This document shows positions 41,184-52,308 of a stretch of 64,000 nucleotides of DNA, one piece after another. The notes under the pieces are model-generated. The model searched no databases and was not told the DNA's origin. It was given only the letters and a program-made list of their open reading frames with translations. A program made the translations under genes and the position numbers. Within the stretch, counting starts at the first letter, position 1. The number at the start of each line of letters is the position of its first letter. Source of the stretch: Desmodesmus armatus (lineage: Eukaryota; Chlorophyta; Chlorophyceae; Sphaeropleales; Scenedesmaceae). Where the stretch lies: positions 124,001-188,000 of the forward strand of contig VIIQ02000005.1 in assembly GCA_007449985.2 (NCBI GenBank). The letters run 5' to 3'.

Positions 41184-43819
41184 CTACTTTGCCTTGGCCC
41201 CTGCTGCCAGTGGCTTGACCCGCAGGTCAAGCAGCTCCAGCACATACCGACTGTTGGCGGCCACGGCAGCAGCAGGCAGGGGCGCACCCATCGCCCACGT
41301 GTCTGTCACCCCCTTGAGGGCAGCCAGCTTGCTGGTGGCTGTCACCTCAGCCCTCAGCAGCTGCTGCAGCTGCTGCAGTAGCGGTGCGGCAACCGGCGTC
41401 ATCATCAGCTTCGTCAGCTGGGCGTCCAACAGCAGCTTGCACCACTCTACCACCTGGCCGGCAGAGGGCGTCAGCAGCAGCGGGTCGCTACTGGGTGTTG
41501 ACATGTCGTTGCGGCCAAATTTGTGCAGCCACTTGACAAAGTAGCGCAGCAGCCGCAGCACAGCAGCAGCAGGCAGGGCCCTCAGCGCTGCTTGGGCCTC
41601 TACGCTATCAACCTGCACTGCCAGCAGCACATGCAGCAGCAGCTCGCGGCTGGTGAAGCCGTCGACTGCCGTGGCAGCGTGCCGAGCTGCCTTCACCAGC
41701 TGAGCTGCTGCCTCTGAGTGCCCTGCTGCTGCTGCAGCCTCTGCCTGCTGTACAACTGCCTCCGCTGCAGCCCTGACCTGCTGTGCTGCTGCCTGCTGAG
41801 CCTCGTCGCTAGCAGCGACCGCACCCGGCTGCTGCTGCTGCTGGGGCTGCAGGATGTGCAGCAGTGACTTCACAACAGACTCTGCAGGAATGTCCTGCGC
41901 TGCCAGCAGTACGCTGCGCATGCTGCTGTACTGCTGGGCAGCCACAAGGGCTGGAAGTACATCAGCACACGCTGCCAGGGACTGCAAGGGGGCCAGGGAG
42001 TGCAGCCGCTCCAGCACAGCCCACTCCTGCGCATCTGCAAGGGCTGACAGCGCCTGAGCCACCAGCTGCTGTGACACCAGCACAGACACAGCTGCCTGGC
42101 CAGCCTGCTGCTCTAGTGCGGTGCACAGCTGGGACACAGCCCCCTGCAGCTCCTGCGCAGGCCGCTGCTGCTTCTCCAGCACAGCCTGGACCTGCTGCAC
42201 TGCTGCTGGGACTGCTGTTGAGGCCACTGCTGCTGGCTGTTGCACCTGCTGCAGCTGCTGTAGGACAGATGGCCCCTGCTGACGGCTGCCGGTGCTGCTG
42301 CTGGTGCTTACTGCTGCTGCCAGTGCTGCAAGGTTGAGCTGCTGCCGTGAGGTGAGCAGCAGCTGGGCCCCCTCTGGTGCAGCTGCTGCTGCAGCTGCGT
42401 GTGCCTGTGTGCTGCCGATGCCCAGGCTGGCCACTAGCCCAGCTAGGTCGGCCTTTGGAAGCTGCAGGGGCAGTAGCCACACTGAACCTGCCACCAGCAG
42501 CGCCACCGGGGCGAAGGGGTGCTGTGGCAGCGGCAGCGGCAGCAGCTGCAGCCGGCCAGAGATGCTGCCTGAGCCTGCTGTGAATGTGCCTGAGCTCAGG
42601 CAGCTGCCGTAGCTGCTGTCTAACAAGGCGTACTTCACACGCGTGCTGCCTGCTTCGCTGTGCACTGCCACCAGCAGCACGTGCTGCTCAGACAGTGCAG
42701 CAGCAGTCCAGCAGGACCCCCCAGAGGCTGTTGCTGCTGCTGCTGCCCTCTGCTTCCGCTTGCTGGTGCTGTGCTCTGCTGCATTGGGTGCACCGTCTGC
42801 AGCGTCCTCACCCGCTGCTGCTGCCAGCACGCCTGCCAGGGCTGCAGGCATGTGCAGGCTGGTGACAGGGCCAGGCCGGCGGCTGCGGCACACGCTGATG
42901 GTGTGGCAGGACCACAGCACCAGCAGCAGGGCCCCTGAGACAGACACACCCAGCACTTTGCTGCCAGGCGAGGGAGCGGGGATGCTGCTGCTGTTGACCA
43001 GCTGAAGGCTGGGCTGGTTGGGCTGCAGGGCTGCATCCTCACCGTTGCTGCTGGTGCTGGCGGCGCAGTAGACGTCCACGACAGCTGCAGCACCTGGCTG
43101 CTGCTTGGCAACGGCCAGGAGCTGGCCGCTGCATGCTGTGGACAGCAGGGTGTGTGAGGAGCGCTGCTGCTTGTGTCCCTGGGGGGTGGCTGCGTATGCC
43201 GGTGCGGCTGATGCTGCTGCAGGATGTATGCACAGCTGCGAGAAGTCTGCAGCAGCAACAGTGCCATCAACCAGCACGACAGCGGCCACGCTGGGGCCAG
43301 GCCTGCTGCTGTTACCTGAAGGTTGTGCTGGCTGCAGGACATGGAGGCTGTGCAGCTTGGATGGCAAAGGCAGCATCTCCTCTCCGTCAAGCAGGGGCCG
43401 TGGCTGCTGAGAGTTGACTGGTGCTGTCAGCAGGACGCCATATGCACTGCCCTGCGGCTGCACAGCTGCTACATAGTTGCTGTCCAGCTGCTGCACTGGC
43501 GCCAGCAGCTGTGCTTGGCTTGATCCCAAAGCCCTTGAGTGTCCAGACGCCTGCAGCAAGGGGGTACAGTGTGTTATTGAGCTTGCAGTGCGCCCGCACA
43601 GCTGCAACTGACGGTTTCTTCAGGGGTTTGCTGCTGCTGCCACCAACAGTGCTGCTACTGCTGCTGCTGCCGGCAGCTGACCTCTCTTGTCGCGGAGTAG
43701 ATGATGACGCCATCTCCTTGAACCGTGACAAGAACCTTTCCATGTCGCCCATCTGCCAGGCCGACCACCCGCTCAGCCTGCCCACGGGTGAGCAAGACGG
43801 CCGCAAGTTCCTCGGCCAT
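41184..43819 (-). CDS. NOL11-like nucleolar protein (candidate)
   Basis: Two exons (43682-43819, 41184-43550) join in phase 0 to 834 residues. The N-terminus has beta-propeller-like character: GLADGRHGKVLVTVQGDGVI IYSATRE, then LDSNYVAAVQ, AAVVLVDGTVAAADF and SGALLLVLWSCHTISVC. The C-terminus is helical: LRLLRYFVKWLHKFG, VVEWCKLLLDAQLTKLMM and a final YVLELLDLRVKPLA. This layout resembles NOL11, a t-UTP component of the small-subunit processome that acts in rRNA transcription and processing. The end fits best, because animal NOL11 also ends in a YSIEVLEL-like strand. The match is from memory at motif level and another propeller protein remains possible. An in-frame ATG at 43864 is an alternative start. 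Confidence 0.5.
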
Positions 43820-44073
43820 GGCACGGGCTGGTTGCGGTTCAGTAACTCCTAAACACATGGGCAACGTTTCTGGTTAGCGAAGCGCCTGCCCACTGGTGTT
43901 GCCCGCAGTTCTCTTGGCTTCATTAGTCACCATGTTTGACCTGTGGGCTGCCTTGTCTCTCTGTGCAATGCAACCTCTGCTGTGGTTTGTGTATGCTTGA
44001 ATCATCATCTTTGTTACCCTCAAGGTATACAAGACACAACCACAGGCCCTGGCACCAAGTGAACATGATTCAG
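43820..44073. other. Short tandem intergenic gap
   Basis: 254 bases lie between the start of the NOL11-like gene and the stop of the GT69 gene, both on the minus strand. The NOL11-like promoter must lie here or inside the GT69 tail exon. Confidence 0.4.
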
Positions 44074-46572
44074 TCACCCACATTCTGCCCCCAGGCCACT
44101 TCCTTGTCTATGGTGCAGGCCAGCTGCACAGCGCTGCAGGAACAGTTCCGTAAAGTTTAGCCCTCCAACCCTCTTCATTCGCCTGCAGTCGGTCGGGTGG
44201 TCGGGGCGCGCCGCCCCCGACCACTGCTGGCCTTGGCAGCACATCTGCTGCTGCCCTGGCTCCCAGTCACCAGGTGTCCACAGTGCCGTTGATGCTGCTG
44301 CATCAACGTCCGCATCACTGCTGCCCACGTCTGCAGCAATGTCGCTGCTGTTGCTGATGGGCGCAGCTGTTCTGTTCCAGTATTGCAGCGGTAGCAGGGG
44401 GTGGATGTCGAACCAGGCAGTGGTCTCCCAGTTGTGCGCGTAGTAGAAGAAGGGGAAGCGCGGGTGCTCAAACAAGCTCTTGGTCCGCAGTTGGCTGGAG
44501 GTGCGCACACCAGGGTCCTGGCGAGCCAACAGCATAGGCAGAATAGATGGCACAAACACACGCTTTGAGTAGGAGGAAGACGACAGCGACATAGGGACAG
44601 CAGCACGGCTGCAATAGAACGCCATGCAACGCTGAGCATGCATTCCCTTGCCTGTCATTCATACTGCGATGCACTTAGTGTGGCTTACCATGATGATCTG
44701 TGAGTGCCCAGTGCGCCACAGGTCGTCACACAAGAGGCTCATGTGGTCGGGTGGGTGGCACTCCCCCTCCTCACCACCCCTGAATCGCAACCCTGCTGCC
44801 AGGGGCCCAGCCTTCAACTTGGCCACCCCACCCCAACAGCAGTACATGGGCACTGGAGCTCCCGCTTGTGCCAGCGCTTGGCTGGGGCCGTGTGAGAGGT
44901 AGGGGGCATGGACGCTGAGCATCTCCCCAGTGATCTCTCTGGCTGCATCGTATGCGGCACGCAGCGAATGCATCTCAAACTCAGGCGGCACCTCAGGCTT
45001 GAGGACGGCCGCACCCGCTGCCGCGACTGCAGCTGCCATGGGCCCCTCAAGCACACCCCCTGCTGCTGCACCTGCGCCTGCCACCCCCTGCTGCTGCTGC
45101 TGCTGCTGGCTGAGCAGGCGCCTGTGGTGCTTGTGGCGTTTGAGTTGCACGGGCTTGTGCTCGTCCAGCTGCAGGCCACAGGCCAGGTCTTCAGGGTACT
45201 CCATCAGCCGCACCAGGTCCCCAGCACAGAAGAACAACTGAGGCTCAAGCAGCACCACAAACTCGGGATCAAAGCAGCCAGGGGCTGGGTGGCCTGCTGG
45301 GCAGCTGCCGTGCTGTACACTGCCCTTGGTGCTGCCGCTGACATCATCGGGCTTTGTGTTGGTGCTGCCCAGCTGCAGCCGAGCCTGCAGCCTGTGCCAG
45401 GCATCAAGCCGGCCCTGCTGCGCCTGCTGGGAAGGTGCTTCTGTACTGGCTGCTGCTGCTTCCACAGGCGTTGGCTCTGCTTCACTTGCTGCAGTTGACG
45501 CTGCTGAAGCCCTTCTGGAGAAGAAGTCTGCAAGGGCTGCATTGAGTGCTTGGCTGGCAGACTGGCTGCCAGCTTGCGGCAGACTCTCTTTCGCCGGCTG
45601 GGCAGCTGCTGCGGCTGTCGCCGCTGCATTGGCTGCAGTGGCTGCTGCTGCTGCTGCTGCTGTTGCCTGGTTGCCCTGCACCAGCTGCACCGGCAACCCC
45701 AGGGGTGCTGCCAGCAGCTGCAGCAGGTCAAGCCATGCCAGGCTGTCTGGTGAGGCTGCTGCTGGCACAAAGATGCTGATGTATGCATACCCAGGCGGCA
45801 GCAGCGCAACTGCGCTAAGCAGCTGCAGCACAGTGTTTGCGTACGCCGTGCTGCTCCCGCTGCCACCGATACTGGTCTCAGGCCAGGATGCGACAAACAG
45901 GAAGCGCGTGTGAAAGTCTGTAGGTAAGCTTGGGTCAAAGGAGCACGGTACCAGCTGGTCCCCACCACGCTGCCTGAAGGCAGCCAAGGCTGCTGTGGCA
46001 AACCTCCACCCTGCCGCATGACCGCTCTCTGCTGCTGACAAAGGCAGCTTTGGCCCACTGCCTGCTTGCCACTGTTGCAGTGCGGCGGTGCCGCCGTCGC
46101 CCCTGCTGCCGCTGCTGCTGCTGCTGCTGCTGGTGGTGACAGGTGGGGCTGCACTCTGCAGCAGCAGCGAGGTCACCCGCCGTGCCAAGGGAAGGGGCCA
46201 CTGCTGCTGGGCTGCCGCTTGCAGCAGCTGCTGCAGCGCCACCAGCTGAGGGTCACCTGACAGCAGCTGCAGGCCAGGAGGGACCCGGACCACCTCCTCA
46301 GCAAGCTGGGGGTCATGTAGCTCCCCGCAGCCCCTGACACTGCTGCTGTTGCCATCACTCTGCGAGCTGGCCCAGCTGTTGCAGAGCTTTGGGTGGTAGC
46401 TGTGACCCGACAGGCTGACAGCTAAGCCTGATGGGGCCTTAGGTGCGAACGACCGCCAGACCAGCAGAAATGAGCCACAGATGCACAGCGCCAGGAGACC
46501 AACCGCGGTAGGCCTGTGCAGGCCGCGCATTGCGCCGCCACGCGGTCGCGGCACTGCCGCATGCGGTGTCAT
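44074..46572 (-). CDS. GT69 (CAP59/CMT1-type) glycosyltransferase-like type II membrane protein
   Basis: Two exons (44689-46572, 44074-44562) give 790 residues. A short basic cytosolic tail and one membrane anchor (VGLLALCICGSFLLVW) fit a Golgi type II enzyme. The lumenal part follows the CAP59 mannosyltransferase layout. Its blocks are TRFLFVASWPETS, YAYISIFVPAAASPDSLAWL, FVVLLEPQLFFCAGDLVRLM, VPMYCCWGGVAKLKAGPL, GLRFRGGEEGEC, SLLCDDLWRTG and the closing RVFVPSILPML. The CCWGG motif (CCWNG in fungi) and the paired Cys late in the domain are the best evidence. Fungal members add alpha-1,3-mannose. The algal substrate is unknown. Two low-complexity Ala/Gln inserts (near residues 310-400 and 500-540) split the domain, which is longer than usual. 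ATG at 46530 is an alternative start. Confidence 0.75.
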
Positions 46573-47228
46573 TCAAAGACACCGTGCATGGAGGTGCTGC
46601 CGCTTTGTGGACCGCTGTTGCCCTTCAATGTACTGTATGTCTTGCGGGTGACAGTACTGCTGCTTCCACCCTGCCTGTCCCTGTCACCCAAGTGACCCCA
46701 CCTGCCCATTCACACGATGCCGAGGGTATGAATGTGCATGGATTGAATTATACGATGAAAGACGTTTGAGCACCAATTGTTGGGACCTGGTCACCAGGAT
46801 AGGTGGCTGGTGAGCAGCACCCTGTTCACCTCTCAACAGAGGTTTTCGGTTGTGCCTGAAAACCTGCTTACAGTTGTTCGAAAGGGCAATTGTAAGGAAC
46901 TGATCAAAAGAAAGGCTTCAGTGGACAACGCGTCTGCAACGGTTTCAGTTTTGAATCCGCTTGAAATTGCAGTACTTAGTGCTGCAGCGAAGACCCTACA
47001 GGCATTCACAGACGACATCTCATCCATTCATCGCTCAATCCTCACGTCCGCATCCCTTCACCTTGCTGATCCAGAACTGACTTCTGACGTCCTCGTCTGT
47101 CGTCGCTCCAGCAGCATACAGACTATTTCAGCGGCTGACAGACATGTCAGAGGTGTGTATCACTGCTTAGGCCATGCACTGACGTCTGCAACGCAGCCTC
47201 TGACAGTGGCGGGGCACTGTTTGTGCAG
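46573..47228. promoter_or_regulatory. Divergent promoter region (GT69 / CDT1)
   Basis: This contains both promoters. Two TGACGTC cores lie at 47085-47091 and 47180-47186. A short upstream coding exon for CDT1 (ATG TCA GAG at 47144-47152, then a GTGTGT donor) is possible but unproven. Confidence 0.45.
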
Positions 47229-50200
47229 ATGTATGCCAGCCCAGCCAAGCGGCGTAAGATGTGCGCTGGCGTCCTAGGCGAGCCAGGTATGATCATCAGA
47301 TGAATCTTCCTTTACGGTATTGAGAAGTGCTGCCAAAAACAGGACGGCAGGAGCACTAACGGCTACCTCTGCTGCTCTCCTGCAGAGTTTGCAGATGCAG
47401 GCTACAGCAGCAAGGCCACGCCCTCACGGCTCAAGGGCAAGCTCAGCAGCACCCCAATCAAGCAGAAAGAGAAGGCAGGCGGTGCTGAGCCCAAGACTCC
47501 AGGCAACAAGAAGCAGAGTATCAGCACCGACGACGGACTGCTCAGCCTTTCACCCCAGCTGTTGGCACCTGACCTGATGCTGCTGAACCAGTTGCTCGGT
47601 GAGTAGGGGACGTTGCAGGCCCTTGCACCTGAAGAATTACACCTGCAGCTGCTTGGGATTGGTTCATGTGTCCTGCAGGAATGCCTGCCCACCCCAGACT
47701 CACCCAATCCTGCCTTCTCTGCTCCTTCACAACAGGTGCCTTGTACGTCACCCTACCAATGGTCAGGTCCCGCGGCAAGCCCACAACGTACCACAATATG
47801 AGGGTGCCCGTGCAGAACTTCTGCGGCCGTGACTTCCAGGTGTGCACTTGAACGGGAGCAGGGACAAGAGATAGCAGCAGCAGCGGGTTGCATTCATGAC
47901 GACAATGCAGCTGACCTTACTGTTCTGCTTTGTGTTTTGCTAGGCTACATGCCAGGCCTGTACTCAGAACCCACCCTGCGCCTCCTGCTGCTGTCCTGTA
48001 CAGGTAAAGCACGTCCAGCAGATCAAGGCACTGTACCCTGAGGCACTGGGCTGGGACCACGTGCTGGCCATCAACCCCACCACCAAGCGCCAGGAGCAGC
48101 AGCTAGTCATCAGCATGCCCACAGACCCGGCAAACCCCAAGCAACCCGTGGACACGACTCAGATGCAGCAGGCCTTCTTCCAGCGCCTGCAGCAGCACCA
48201 GGTCAGTGAACCACCAGGTCAAAGTTTGTGCTGCTCTGGGTTCAGCTCTAACATCAGGCACAGGTGTATGCTGGCTGGCTGTCCTGAAAGCACAGCAAAG
48301 GTCCCATGTTGATGTTTCTGCCCCTCGTCCCAACGCTTTGCTGCCATCAACTATCCTGCAGGCATGTGCTGGAGGTGGTGACAAGGTGTCTGAGCTGCCC
48401 ATGGCTGAGCTGCCGCCAGCTGCTGCCCACAGCACGCGTGACTGCACTCCATCCAGGCAGCGCATCGGTGGCCTGCTGCCCGGCACCCCCCAGACAGCAC
48501 CCCCTGCTGCCGGCAACGTGCCACAGAACATGATGAGCCCCCCGCCCAAGCGCCTGGCCACAGCTGTGCGTGCGCCAGCTGGCACGTCACTGATGAGCCC
48601 TCCCCCGGCACGCACACGCGCCAACAAGAAGCTGGTCATGGGCGCCATTGATGGAGCTGCAGGTATGCTGGCCTTGCTGGTCATGATGATGCAGCTGCAT
48701 GTCGTCTGTCAGGTTGCCACCTGGCAGAGGTATTGTGGATACCGATGGCCTCCGCAAACCCCACACGACCAAGCTGATCACTACTTAACCCAGTGTGAAT
48801 ATGCAAAACTGCACAGCAACAATGACCAACCCTTCCTCGTGTTTGTGTACTGCAGGCAGCAGCTCCTTCACCTTCAGCCCTGCACCACGGCAGCCAGACC
48901 TGCTCCTGAGCCCCCGCGGCGGTGGTGGTGCCTTCAGTGCCCGCAACCTCAACAGCACCCCCGTGCGGGCTGCCCAGGATGCTCCTGCACAGCAGGAGGG
49001 CCACAAGACACCCCAGCAGGCCCTGCGCCCCAACCGGCTGTTTGACACGCCTGCAGCTGCCACGCCCCAGCAGGCATCTGCAGCACGGCCCAACACACAT
49101 GCCACACCCGAGGCTGCTGCGGAGCCTGTGGGCCGTGTCCCAGCTGCTGCATCAGGTGTCAAGGTGCGCAAGCTGACCTTTGACGCAGCGGCCCCCTCCA
49201 CACAGAAAGCTGCTGCGGCCCCTGCGCCCACCACAGAGGCGCCGCCCAAGACCCGTGGAGGCATCAAGTTTGAGCTTGGGGAGACTGCCATGGCGGTGAG
49301 TGTTTTCCCTTGAGGTTGCTGGTGAAACATCATGGCAGTCAGGCTATAGGCTGTGTGCAGGTTGTGAGAAGCTCCTGTTGACACGTCAGCACACTGCAGA
49401 GTCAGATTTCGTTTACGTGGAAGATAATATTCACATGCCTTGCCTGTTGTGTTGCGTTGCGTCTGCAGCTGCTGAAGCAAGTCTCCAGTGTCGAGGTCAA
49501 GCAGGAGGCGGCCGCCAAGCAGCAGGAGCTGGAGCAACGCCGTGCCCTGGACATGCTGCCTGGCAGCTTTGAAGTGCTCAGGGGCATCTACGGCGAGCGT
49601 GGGCCTTGCATCAAGCCAAAGACCGAGGTGGGCGCTAGGGCATGGTTGATCACCTTATCACATGCAGGGTTCAGTACCAGCTGCGATGTCATACGTATAA
49701 TTGCCTTGGGCCCAGCTGTGCTGTCTCCTTCCATACTTCTGTATATCACACATGCTCGGTGACCACAAGCCTTGGTCTCACAACCTCCCGATGCTTGTTG
49801 CACCCACAGGTGCTGACACTGCTGCGCCAGAAGAGCACGTCCAAGCATGGCATGTCCTCAAGCGACGCGGCAGAGCAGCTGGACCTGATGCTGCGCCTGG
49901 TGCCAGACTTCCTGCGGCTGGTGACCTCCAGTGGGGCCTCCCTGGCCGGCCTGACCCAGTCTGTGCGCATCAACCGCCAGGTGGCCTGGCCAACGGCCCG
50001 GCAGAAGCTGCTGGCAGGGGCAGCTGAGGCACGCTGCAGCGGTGCCTTGGCTGCAGCAGCGGCAGTGGCGGCTGAGCAGCAGCGCGAGGCTGACGAAGCC
50101 GCCACTGCTGTTGCAGCTGCTGTCGCTGTTGAGCTGGACGACAGCGAGAGTGAAGAGGAGGAGGAGGTAGCGGCGTCAGGGCCTGTGGACGAGCTGGGCC

Positions 50201-50457
50201 TAGACATCCTGGCAGAGCTGAGCGGCAACACGGGCAGCGGGGCAAGCAGCAGTAAGGCGGCAGGCGTGCGCAAGCAGTCAGGTGGCAGCCCATCAGCTGC
50301 TGGCCTTGCTGATGAGGCCCTAGCCATGTTAGGTGGTGGTTGTGGTGTCAGCAGCAAGCCTAAGGCTGCAAGGGGCACTGCATCTGGTGCTGTGCTGGGT
50401 GCATTGGCTTTCAAGGCTCCTGCAAAGAAGGGCTCGGGGATTGCCGGTTTGTTCTGA
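47229..50457 (+). CDS. CDT1: DNA replication licensing factor CDT1
   Basis: Loads the MCM2-7 helicase at origins together with ORC and CDC6. Eight exons (47229-47286, 47386-47598, 47736-47839, 48004-48201, 48362-48662, 48856-49295, 49469-49627, 49810-50457) give 706 residues. An early basic motif (PAKRRKM) may be a nuclear signal. The central domain, with LPMVRSRGKPTTYHNM then VPVQNFCGRDFQVKHVQQIK and ALYPEALGWDHVLAI, matches the CDT1 middle winged helix. The end (TLLRQKSTSKHGMSSSDAAE then LDLMLRLVPDFLRLV and VRINRQVAWPTARQKL) matches the MCM-binding C-terminal winged helix. Between them are many SP/TP sites, including MSPPPKR and MSPPPAR. An acidic tail (DDSESEEEEEV) follows the C-terminal domain. 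No PIP-box degron is visible at the N-terminus. The start at 47229 sits right after an acceptor-like TTGTGCAG, so a tiny upstream exon may exist. Confidence 0.82.
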
Positions 50458-50533
50458 GGGTGTTGAGATTGGCATGCAGCGGCTGCATCATGCAGCCTAG
50501 CCTGGTGGCTTGCTGCCCATGCGTATCATCATA

Positions 50534-50538
50534 TGTAA
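50534..50538 (+). promoter_or_regulatory. Candidate CDT1 polyadenylation signal
   Basis: TGTAA followed by TAATTAAA, 77 bases past the stop. Confidence 0.5.
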
Positions 50539-52024
50539 TAATTAAACTGGCTCATCCCATGTTATGGCAGCCTTTGTGGCTGGCAACCCACATGTATGTG
50601 TTTGTGATTCCTTGCCACTGTGGGGTGGGGTGCTCATTGGTATTTGCAGCTTGCATGGTTGCACTGTGGGTGCATCGGCGAGCTGGTGCTCTTGCTTCTG
50701 CGTGACGGCGGGCGCCAGGCGCAAAGCTCCATGATTGATGCATGTGCATCATATTGACTGCTGACGCTGCAGCTACGGGCACACATGCCTGGTTGATCTA
50801 CAGCCTGACACGGTGTGTTGCAGGCTGTCCCTTGTTGCGTGCGTGTGTGCTTGCCAGGCACACCAACGCAGCACCAAGAGCCAAGCTGACCTTTTTAGGC
50901 ACTGACTTGACTTGACATGACCACATGCTTGCATGACTGTGTTAGGCCAGACAGTTCAGTTCCTCAAGCAAGGTCTTTTGTGTTGGTACTTGGGCTTGCT
51001 GACATTGGTTGCTTTGTTGACAACCTCGGTAACAGATGTGACTGCAGACCTGTGGCATTGGGTGAGGGCTGCAGAGGCAATCAGCATCTCCTCGTTATCA
51101 TTTTTGGGTGCAGGCTCACATGCACAATCACAACTGTCAGTGAAGCAACTTGCAGGCATGCTTTTAGGGTCCTTGTTGCAGTTATTACAAGAGTCCTGTT
51201 AGTGGTAGTGGCTGTCACCCTTACAGTACCCAACATCATCACAATTGTATAGATGCAAGGCAACTGGGACACCTTAGTTGATTGCTCAAGCTTGAGGAGT
51301 GTCTGCCAAGCCTGTGCTTGCCAGCAGACAGCTACAGCATGGCAGTTGATGACACATTTGCTTATCAAGCATGACAGCTTGATCACACACAGTCTCAGTG
51401 TGTCTCAGTTCAGAGGCAAAGCTTTTGCTGGTTGCTGAGGCGAACCTGGGACCTGAAAGCTGCACGAAAATACCGCGTGTGAATTGAAGTAGGGCTGTTG
51501 ATGCCTGTGGCCCTGACAGTCATATGGCTTGTTCACACTTGGCCAGTGCTGAACACATAATTAACAGATGGATGGCATCTGCAAACCAAGCTGACAGCTG
51601 TCCAACCAGGCTCACACATGGTAAGGGCTGTTTCCATCGTCACTAGATGCAGCAGCAGCCCTTTGTTCTGACAGAGTACTCGTCGGACCCCTGGGAGGGA
51701 AGTGATGCATGCAAAAGAGCCTGTGAGTGAATGGTACTCATCAGCCATGCATGCATTACTAGTCTGTCAGAAAAGTAAGTTACAACAATTGTTGGCCCTG
51801 CCAGCTGCCCTGCAGGACTTCAAGTGGCAGGACAAAAAGTTGATGCCTCGCTGGGTACTGGTTGTCTGCATCGACCGCTTTGTATGACACAGCCATCAAT
51901 GATTGCAATCGTCCCACTGAGCCAACACAACCAAGCATCCCAGTGCATGATCTTTGACAGTCAGCAGGTCATCTTTGTCAGTACCACCAGTGAGTCTCCG
52001 CTTGTTGCACATGCAACGCAGGAG

Positions 52025-52029
52025 TTACA
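52025..52029 (-). promoter_or_regulatory. Candidate polyadenylation signal of the PIP/KEN gene
   Basis: TGTAA on the minus strand, 280 bases past the stop. Confidence 0.35.
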
Positions 52030-52308
52030 CCACAGTACGGCTTCAGGTCATGCACATGTAAGAAGCCTTTCCACCACATCAGTCAAGTGGCCATCAGCCA
52101 GCACATGCACACAGGGGCAGTCAAGCTCAGCACACATCCCAGCGGCTCTTCTGATACCACCAAAGCAAGGGGTCACAGTCGATGCCAGCACAGAGCCCAT
52201 GGCACAGAAAGAATACATAGAGCTTCACTCCTCTGCCCCATCAGCCCAACAGCCCCTGGCTCCTTGATTCCCTACCGATCACTGCCCGCACAGATGCCAT
52301 CTGGCTTC

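Larger units (their letters stand above)
50458..52308. other. Convergent intergenic stretch, about 1.85 kb
   Basis: It lies between the CDT1 stop (+) and the PIP/KEN gene stop (-). TGTAA signals are at 50534-50538 (+) and 52025-52029 (-). The middle (50900-51450) is less GC-rich than the genes. No coding or RNA gene could be supported. Confidence 0.45.

Noticed and set aside
46777..47277. ORF of 166 codons as the CDT1 N-terminus
   Set aside because: It is in a different frame from the supported first CDT1 exon (47229-47286), crosses a likely acceptor, and has no conserved motif.
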